Shown here: positions 57,179 through 64,000 of the stretch, in pieces | Layout of the letters: the number at the start of each line of letters is the position of its first letter | Numbering within the stretch: position 1 is the stretch's first letter | Origin: Jeotgalibacillus alimentarius | GTDB taxonomy: Bacteria; Bacillota; Bacilli; Bacillales; Jeotgalibacillaceae | Direction of reading: 5' to 3' | DNA length: 64,000 nucleotides | Assembly (NCBI RefSeq): GCF_000829445.1 | Contig: NZ_JXRQ01000018.1 | Coordinates: forward strand, 124,001-188,000 | The notes under the pieces: model-generated | Told to the model about the DNA's origin: nothing | The model's database searches: none | What the model saw: only the letters and a program-made list of their open reading frames with translations | Position numbers and translations under genes: made by a program

Positions 57179-58090
57179 TTAATTTGCAGACATATTGAGC
57201 GAATTACTGATCCAGTTTTCCCAATCCTCTTTATTGAGACCAACCAGATTTTTCTCGAATCCTTCTTTCTCTGTATCATTCATCATATTAACAGCATTTC
57301 CTCCAAGCCCGATAGCAAGATCTTTATAATCTTTTTCAAGATCTTTAATCAATTCTTTCGCTCTTTGAAGATTCTGCTTGAGCGTACAGGACATAAAAAG
57401 GAATTTCGGTTCAACTGTATCAAGCACCACCTGTATATCGCCTTCTTTGATACTTGAACCCAGATAAATTACATTAAACCCTTTTCTACGGATAAATAAC
57501 GTGAAAATCAGTAGCCCCAGCTCATGCCATTCACCCGGCGAACAGACGGCAACCACTTTCGGCAAAAAATTATTTTGGGGAAATGAATGCATTAGTATCC
57601 CGATTCTTGATCTTAGGATAGATGTAGCGAAATGTTCATGTGCTGTTGTAATCCGTTCTTCTTCCCATAAGAGACCAATTTTTATCAGGATACTACCTAA
57701 AATATCAACAAGTACTTTATCAACCGTATAAAGCGAAAATGCTTCATTTATCAGATCATGTGATTTACTCTCATCGAATTGCATCAGTGCTCTAAGGAGA
57801 TCGTTTCTCAGTACTGAAAGCTGATCTTCGTTTTGCTCTGATGAAACAACCGTATCCTGCTCCTGCTCAGAAAGCGCAACAGCCTGACTGATCGTAAATC
57901 CGGCGTTCACTTTAGAAACGAGCCATTTTAACTTTCTTATATGCTCATCTGTATAAAGTCTGTGTCCTGATTCATTACGGACAGGTGCGACCATCTGATA
58001 TCGTCGTTCCCACGCTCTGAGCGTTCCAGGCTGTATACCAAGTATATTAGAAACTGCTTTTATATTATATTTTCCTTCGTCAGCTTTCAT
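57179..58090 (-). CDS. CarH/LitR-like MerR-family regulator with B12-binding domain
   Basis: A 303-residue regulator in three parts. Residues 8-75 are a MerR winged helix (YNIKAVSNILGIQPGTLRAW, then ERRY and GHRLYTDEHI). Residues ~90-170 are the helical B12 cap with Trp142 and Glu152-His153, an exact W-x9-EH signature of light-sensing CarH/LitR proteins. Residues ~176-290 are the cobalamin Rossmann domain with EWHELG at 187-192, where His189 is the likely lower cobalt ligand, and GLGGNA at 261-266. CarH forms a repressor with adenosylcobalamin that falls apart in light (established family knowledge). Light response here is inference. No photolyase or carotenoid gene is near. It sits where B. 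subtilis has mecB/gudB. Confidence 0.85.
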   Translation of the reverse strand: MKADEGKYNIKAVSNILGIQPGTLRAWERRYQMVAPVRNESGHRLYTDEHIRKLKWLVSKVNAGFTISQAVALSEQEQDTVVSSEQNEDQLSVLRNDLLRALMQFDESKSHDLINEAFSLYTVDKVLVDILGSILIKIGLLWEEERITTAHEHFATSILRSRIGILMHSFPQNNFLPKVVAVCSPGEWHELGLLIFTLFIRRKGFNVIYLGSSIKEGDIQVVLDTVEPKFLFMSCTLKQNLQRAKELIKDLEKDYKDLAIGLGGNAVNMMNDTEKEGFEKNLVGLNKEDWENWISNSLNMSAN

Positions 58091-58124
58091 GGCCTACCTC
58101 CTGCTCCGAACTTCGTGATACTTA

Positions 58125-58153
58125 ATTATATATTCATTATACAAAGATGTAAA
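58125..58153 (-). promoter_or_regulatory. promoter of the CarH-like gene
   Basis: TTTACA (58153-58148) and TATAAT (58130-58125) with exactly 17 bases between, on the minus strand, 35 bases before the ATG. Confidence 0.7.
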
Positions 58154-58162
58154 ATTTGTATA
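58138..58162. promoter_or_regulatory. inverted-repeat operator candidate over the CarH-like promoter
   Basis: TATACAAA (58138-58145) and TTTGTATA (58155-58162) are perfect complements around a 9-base centre that holds most of the -35. This is the position expected of an autorepressor site. Confidence 0.55.
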
Positions 58163-58179
58163 GGTTTTTTATAACTGTA

Positions 58180-58932
58180 TCATACAATCCGGATTAGATG
58201 TACTTCAGATTTTGCACCAAGTCTCAGCGGGAGAAGTGTTGTACCAAAACCGTTACTGATCAGATGTGCATACTGAGGCTTCCGCTCCATTCTGCCTTTT
58301 TGGTAAGGACCGAATCCGAAAAACCTGATCTGCCCCCCGTGTGTATGACCTGATAAGATCAGCTTAATGTTAGAGGCATTCGTTATTTGATTTAATTTTT
58401 TTGTAATTCTGGGATCATGACTGAGTAATATGACATCTTCATCATGAATATCAGCCATGGTTTTTTTTATATCATCTTTTTGGTAGTTGATATCACCAAC
58501 ACCTGCAATCACCAATCCTTCATTCAGGTGACATTTAACAGACTCATTTTCAAGCACAGTAATACCTTCATTTTCAAGTATATCCGTAAGTAATGTTTTA
58601 TCTACTTCTTCATCGTTATTACCAAAAACAAAGTAGGTTTTTTTATTTGAGGCAATCAATGCTGCGTTTTTTCTGACTTTCTCATAAGAAACCCCTTTTT
58701 CGGTTATATCTCCTCCGATTACAGCGATATCTGTTTCAGGCAGTGACATCAGCCATTTTTCAGAAACTGAGCGTCTATGAATATCTGAAATAAACAGCAT
58801 ATTAACCGGATTATATTTTTTTTGATTATTTAACTTAACTTCATGTGTAACCAGATTATTTTCGAAAGCTCTTTTAAACATAAAAAGACACATTGAAACA
58901 ATCATACTTAAAGCAACTAAAAGATATTTCAT
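58180..58932 (-). CDS. ypbG: YpbG-like metallophosphoesterase
   Basis: A 250-residue membrane-anchored phosphoesterase: one N-terminal helix (LLVALSMIVSMCLFMF), then calcineurin-type motifs FISDIHRR (D-x-H), GGDITEKG, GNNDEEVD, LLSHDPR and LSGHTHGGQ, a complete dinuclear metal site. The ATG at 58932 follows AGGAGG. Substrate unknown. Confidence 0.87.
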   Translation of the reverse strand: MKYLLVALSMIVSMCLFMFKRAFENNLVTHEVKLNNQKKYNPVNMLFISDIHRRSVSEKWLMSLPETDIAVIGGDITEKGVSYEKVRKNAALIASNKKTYFVFGNNDEEVDKTLLTDILENEGITVLENESVKCHLNEGLVIAGVGDINYQKDDIKKTMADIHDEDVILLSHDPRITKKLNQITNASNIKLILSGHTHGGQIRFFGFGPYQKGRMERKPQYAHLISNGFGTTLLPLRLGAKSEVHLIRIV

Positions 58933-58975
58933 TGTTTCCTCCTGAACTGGCATTAATATTTCAATGTAAAAAGAA

Positions 58976-59006
58976 AATCATTTCCCCGTACTACGGGGAA
59001 ATGATT
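58976..59006 (-). terminator. terminator after the CBS-domain gene
   Basis: AATCATTTCCCCGT/ACGGGGAAATGATT over a 3-base loop, with a T-rich tail on the minus strand. Confidence 0.85.
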
Positions 59007-59008
59007 GA

Positions 59009-59644
59009 TTAAAGATCTTCTTTTATATCAAGAATTCTAAATCCTGACTTTTCAAGTTTCTTCAGGAATTTGTCAAGATTATCTCTCTTTTCAATCTTAA
59101 GAACAATTCTTCTGACAAGCTTATCAGTTTCATCAAATGTAACAAGTGAAATAACAGATTCATGAAATTGCTGAATAATTTCAGCAAGTCTTGAAATTCT
59201 GCCTTCCGTTTCTACGGATGTAAAAGCAATTCTCACACCGTTTTTGTGCATTCCAAATGCGCTTCTGAACTGATTAAACACATCAAACCTTGTGACAATT
59301 CCTTTAAACCTTCTGTCAGTATCTACTACTGACATCAGAGGGAAATCATTCAGCTGATATAACGTTGTTTCAAAAATTTCATCACCCTGCAGGTAGTTAT
59401 CCTCGTGAGTTAAAATATCACCCGCTTTTTTTGTTTCATAAAAAGCTTCTTTGGACATTCCTGATTTAAAGAAAGCCTGATAAATATGATACCTGGTTGT
59501 AACTCCCTTATATGTATTACCACTTAAAACAGGTAATGCATCTACTTCTTTCTCTTCAAGAAGGTTAATTACACGTTCAATTGATTCATCTGCCTGAACG
59601 GTAAAACATTTTGCTGCTGGTACCATTGCACTTTTTACAAACAT
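59009..59644 (-). CDS. CBS-pair protein with ACT-like C-terminus
   Basis: A 211-residue cytoplasmic protein. Two CBS motifs (about 5-65 and 73-130; for example EKEVDALPVLSGNTYKGVTTR and NDFPLMSVVDTDRRFKGIVTR) would bind adenine nucleotides. The last ~75 residues (VRIAFTSVETEGRISRLAEI onward) resemble an ACT-like domain. The ATG at 59644 follows GGGGTGA. I do not know the ligand or partner; no transporter or enzyme is fused. Confidence 0.75.
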   Translation of the reverse strand: MFVKSAMVPAAKCFTVQADESIERVINLLEEKEVDALPVLSGNTYKGVTTRYHIYQAFFKSGMSKEAFYETKKAGDILTHEDNYLQGDEIFETTLYQLNDFPLMSVVDTDRRFKGIVTRFDVFNQFRSAFGMHKNGVRIAFTSVETEGRISRLAEIIQQFHESVISLVTFDETDKLVRRIVLKIEKRDNLDKFLKKLEKSGFRILDIKEDL

Positions 59645-59727
59645 ATACACTCACCCCGGTTAATTAGTAACAGCTCAGCTGCTTGTTCATACTATTCTGT
59701 AAAACATAGTCAAATTCCTTTTTCCTT

Positions 59728-60417
59728 TTATGGTAATTGTAAAACCTGTCCTACAAATATTTCATTATCACCAAGACCATTAATTTGTTTCAGCTGATCA
59801 ACCCCGTCCGGTCCCAGTCCATAATTGACTGAGATTCTGTATAAGGTTTCATTAGCCTGGACAGTGTGTGTACTGCCTGATGGTTCAGGCGTTTCTTCAA
59901 CTGGTTCAGTTTCTTCAGCAGGCTGTTCTACAGGTTCAGCAGGTTGTTCAACCTCTTCTGCCGGCTGTTCTGCTGGTTCTTCTGCAGCCTGGTCCGAAGT
60001 CTCTTCCTGCGGGCTTTCTTCAGGCGTTTCTTCAACTATTTCTTCGCTGGCCGCGTCATTATTTTCTTCAGCTAAAACGGGTTCAGTCTTATCACTTAGT
60101 GCTGTTTCTCTCATCTTTTCGATTTGAAATTCGTTTGCATTTTCAAGAGTTGCATTTGTGATGCCCGTTTCGTTATCAGAAAAAAGATAAACTGCTGCCA
60201 GGACAACGGTTAACGGTAATACAATAAAAGTAGCGAGCAGTAAGCCTGTAAGCGGAAATGGTTTTTTACCTGATTTTTTCTCTTCTCTTTTTTTCCCGTG
60301 TAATTCAACTCTAGAATGCGCAGTCTGTTGACTGCTTTCATTTGTAGATGCCGGTTTAGCTGACTGTATTTCTTTTCTGTCTTTTTCTGCACGGTCCCTG
60401 TAAGGATCTCTTTTCAT
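59728..60417 (-). CDS. ypbE: YpbE-like LysM-domain membrane protein
   Basis: A 229-residue protein: a basic, hydrophilic cytoplasmic segment (1-52), one membrane helix (about 54-80), an acidic Glu/Pro/Gln linker with repeated EQPAE-like units (about 118-180), and a C-terminal LysM domain (HTVQANETLYRISVNYG onward) that should bind peptidoglycan. It lies two bases after the ypbD end, in the conserved ypbE-ypbD-recS-ypbB order. Confidence 0.85.
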   Translation of the reverse strand: MKRDPYRDRAEKDRKEIQSAKPASTNESSQQTAHSRVELHGKKREEKKSGKKPFPLTGLLLATFIVLPLTVVLAAVYLFSDNETGITNATLENANEFQIEKMRETALSDKTEPVLAEENNDAASEEIVEETPEESPQEETSDQAAEEPAEQPAEEVEQPAEPVEQPAEETEPVEETPEPSGSTHTVQANETLYRISVNYGLGPDGVDQLKQINGLGDNEIFVGQVLQLP

Positions 60418-60418
60418 T

Positions 60419-60985
60419 TTAATCCCCTTCTTTATAAGTATAATGAATATAAATACCTAATATATAGTCTATTATAAAGTGAATCGTGAAAACTGACCAT
60501 AGACTTTCGGTATATTCATACACAAATCCCAAAATAAAAGATAAGCAAGTAATATTTACAAGCAGGACAAGGTTCTTCAAATACCTGAAATGGATCGCTA
60601 TAAAGATCATACTGGCTCCTATCAGTCCAATATGAGTTTGTAATACACCCCTGAATAACAGTTCTTCACTAAATGCAATCAACCCTGTTAAAAGTAAGAT
60701 ATGAGCAGGCCGAATATAGCTGAAAAGAGTACGGTTAATTCCGCCATCATCAAATGATTGTTCAGGAAAAACCTTCATCAGCAGCAAATCTATTAAAACA
60801 ATAGCTGCCCCGGTGATTAAACCGGTGATGAATATGTCTGCGTTGATTTGTAACAGCAGAGCAAAGTCGGAAAAACTGTTAAATAAAATGAACCCGAGAA
60901 AGATTGATATGATGATCAGAATGATTTGAGTGACATATACAGCGCGTATTAATTCTCTTCCTGTAAAAGGCTGGTGTTTATTCAT
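60419..60985 (-). CDS. ypbD: YpbD, CPBP-family intramembrane metalloprotease-like protein
   Basis: A 188-residue membrane protein with six or so hydrophobic helices. The CPBP (Abi) motif 1 is AFSEELLFRGV (EExxxR), with FIAIHFRYL as the first His motif and FTIHFIIDYILG as the second. Substrate unknown. Its start overlaps the recS stop by eight bases. Confidence 0.87.
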   Translation of the reverse strand: MNKHQPFTGRELIRAVYVTQIILIIISIFLGFILFNSFSDFALLLQINADIFITGLITGAAIVLIDLLLMKVFPEQSFDDGGINRTLFSYIRPAHILLLTGLIAFSEELLFRGVLQTHIGLIGASMIFIAIHFRYLKNLVLLVNITCLSFILGFVYEYTESLWSVFTIHFIIDYILGIYIHYTYKEGD

Positions 60986-62368
60986 TCTTGATCAATAACC
61001 TGTCCAGTTTCTCTTTCCAGTTTACTTCTTTGTAAGAGGACTTTTCTCTGTTCATCACCATATTCCCGATTCCGCAGTTGTCACAGCAATGATCTGCTTC
61101 AGCTGACGGTGATTCTTCAAAGAAAGCCAAAAGCTTCGCTCTCCTGCAGGAATCAGTTTCTATATAGCTTTTCATTTCCATTACTTTTTCCTTTTTACTG
61201 TTCACTCGTTTTTCAAGCAGATGATTAATACGTTCTGCCCAATGTTCAGCAGGTTCATGCTGTATATAATAACGCAGTACTCTAACTTGTGTATCTGTGA
61301 GCATCAGTTTTTCCTGGATTTCATTAATCGGCATATCCCTTTTGAACATACTATAAAAATTTTCTATCTGTTCTAAAGCAGGTTTTTCAAGTTCTGCAAG
61401 CTGCAGCGGAATAAATTCATCATTTGCACTGTATAGAAGAATGGAGTGAGCCTGCTTCAGGTCCCTGCCTGCCCTTCCGATCTCCTGCAGAAAGTTTTCA
61501 ACTGATGAAGACATATGAAAATGGATAACCGTTCTGATATTATTTTTATTGATTCCCATACCAAATGCATTTGTCGCAAATATCCAGTCCAATTGACCGT
61601 TAATAAATTGCTGCTGGATTAAAATTCGCTGATCTGTCTCCATTCCTCCATGATACACAGAGCAACTGACATGCCTGGCTGATGCAGCCGCCTGCATCTC
61701 CTCTGCTTTTTTTCTGCTTGAGAAAAAAATAATGCCAGGTGCTGTGTTGCGTTGAACAAGTAAAAGCAGTTTATTTTCCTTTTGAGCCACATCATTAAAT
61801 GTATTAACCTCTAAAGCAATATTTGGCCGGTTAACTGAATATACCCATTCTTTCCAATTGTTCAGGTTAAGTTTTTTTGCAATATCTTTTCTTATCTCCT
61901 CAGTCGCAGTGGCAGTCAGTGCAAGTGTGCATGGGCTGCCAAGTGTCTTTTTGAGATGTCCAAGTCTCAGATAATCCGGTCTGAAATCAGGACCCCATTG
62001 TGAAATACAATGCGCTTCATCAATAACGAGTAATCCAATGCCAATTTCTTTTAACTTCTGGAGCACCTCATTTGAATTCAGCATCTCAGGTGAAAGAAAA
62101 ATAAAGCGGTATGCTTCAAGATTTGCAATCAACTGTTTTCTCTCTTTAAAAGTCAGAAAAGAATTAATTGCCGTTACTCTCTTTTCTCCCCTCAGCTTAA
62201 TCTGATCCACCTGATCCTGCATCAACGATAACAACGGAGAAATGATCAAAACCCGGTTGTTGTTTACATAAGAGGGATATTGGTAACAAAGACTTTTTCC
62301 CGTTCCTGTAGGCAGCATGGCAATCGTATCCTTGTGATTAATGACTGAGCTGATGATCTCTTTTTGCC

Positions 62369-63909
<1,541 letters not shown>

Positions 63910-63911
<2 letters not shown>

Positions 63912-63962
63912 AAGACCCGGCCACAAAGACAATTGATGTCTAAAGTGGCCAGGTCTTTTTTA
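63910..63962. terminator. fer terminator, possibly bidirectional
   Basis: AAAGACC-GGCCAC pairs with GTGGCC-GGTCTTT (one mismatch), enclosing a smaller GACA/TGTC hairpin, and is followed by a T run. On the other strand it follows the stop of a converging gene. Confidence 0.8.
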
Positions 63963-64000
63963 TTGCAGATAAGCGATGTTTCCGCCAACCGGAACGGGTA
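63960..64000 (-). CDS. C-terminal end of a converging gene (partial)
   Basis: The minus-strand frame reads PVPVGGNIAYLQ followed by TAA at 63962-63960 and runs off the right edge. Only 12 residues are visible, too few for identification. The stop immediately beside a terminator supports a real gene end. Confidence 0.35.
   Translation of the reverse strand, partial: PVPVGGNIAYLQ

Overview
The window reads as a stretch of core chromosome from an endospore-forming, low-to-moderate GC member of the Bacillales. Supporting genes are spoIVA, sleB, ypeB, the TRAP gene mtrB, the bacillithiol genes bshA and bshB1, and a qcrABC complex with a Rieske protein. Gene order follows the Bacillus subtilis yprB-to-fer region closely, but with deletions and substitutions that fit a Bacillaceae or Planococcaceae relative. 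A Jeotgalibacillus-like genome is a guess from protein style only. I see no insertion sequence, prophage, CRISPR array, rRNA or tRNA gene.

Layout. 1-3.4 kb: the DNA-repair pair mrfB (cut by the left edge) and mrfA, behind a promoter overlapped by a LexA-like box. 3.4-7.5 kb: small yppG-like and yppE genes, then divergent recU-ponA. 7.5-15.5 kb: ypoC, nth, dnaD, asnS, aspB, ypmB, ypmA and dinG. 15.5-23.3 kb: panBCD behind a leader with an attenuator-like hairpin, then birA, cca, bshA, bshB1, mgsA, dapB and ypjD. 23.3-28.5 kb: YitT protein, YugP-like protease, ypjA, qcrABC and ypiF. 28.5-36.7 kb: ypiB, ypiA and an aromatic supraoperon aroC-aroB-aroH-hisC-tyrA-aroA from which the trp genes are absent. 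36.7-44.9 kb: cheR, ndk, hepT-menH-hepS, mtrB, folE, hbs, spoIVA, yphF and yphE. 44.9-51.9 kb: gpsA, der, fni, ypfD, plsC, cmk and the PilZ gene ypfA. 52.1-58.1 kb: ypeB-sleB, prsW, ansA, bdr (ypdA) and a CarH-like MerR/B12 regulator. 58.1-64 kb: ypbG, a CBS protein, ypbE, ypbD, recS, ypbB, fer and the last codons of one more gene.

How the genes work together. Pantothenate, chorismate/tyrosine/phenylalanine, lysine/cell wall (dapB), menaquinone side chain (hepS, hepT, menH, fni) and bacillithiol (bshA, bshB1, with Bdr as reductase) pathways are interleaved with replication and repair genes (dnaD, dinG, nth, recU, recS, mrfAB) and sporulation/germination genes. Most genes lie on the minus strand; recU-ponA, the YitT gene, ansA and fer are on the plus strand. 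Many genes overlap by 1-16 bases, and non-ATG starts are common.

Most notable points: (1) a MerR-type protein with the W-x9-EH and E-x-H-x-x-G signatures of B12-dependent light sensors, whose promoter is straddled by a 25-bp inverted repeat; (2) a LexA-like box across the mrfAB promoter; (3) TRAP kept while trp genes are missing from the aromatic operon; (4) a structured panB leader; (5) a perfect TGTGA-N6-TCACA palindrome in the ypfD leader. I did not find a convincing wholly new multi-gene system; the window is mostly conserved housekeeping DNA.
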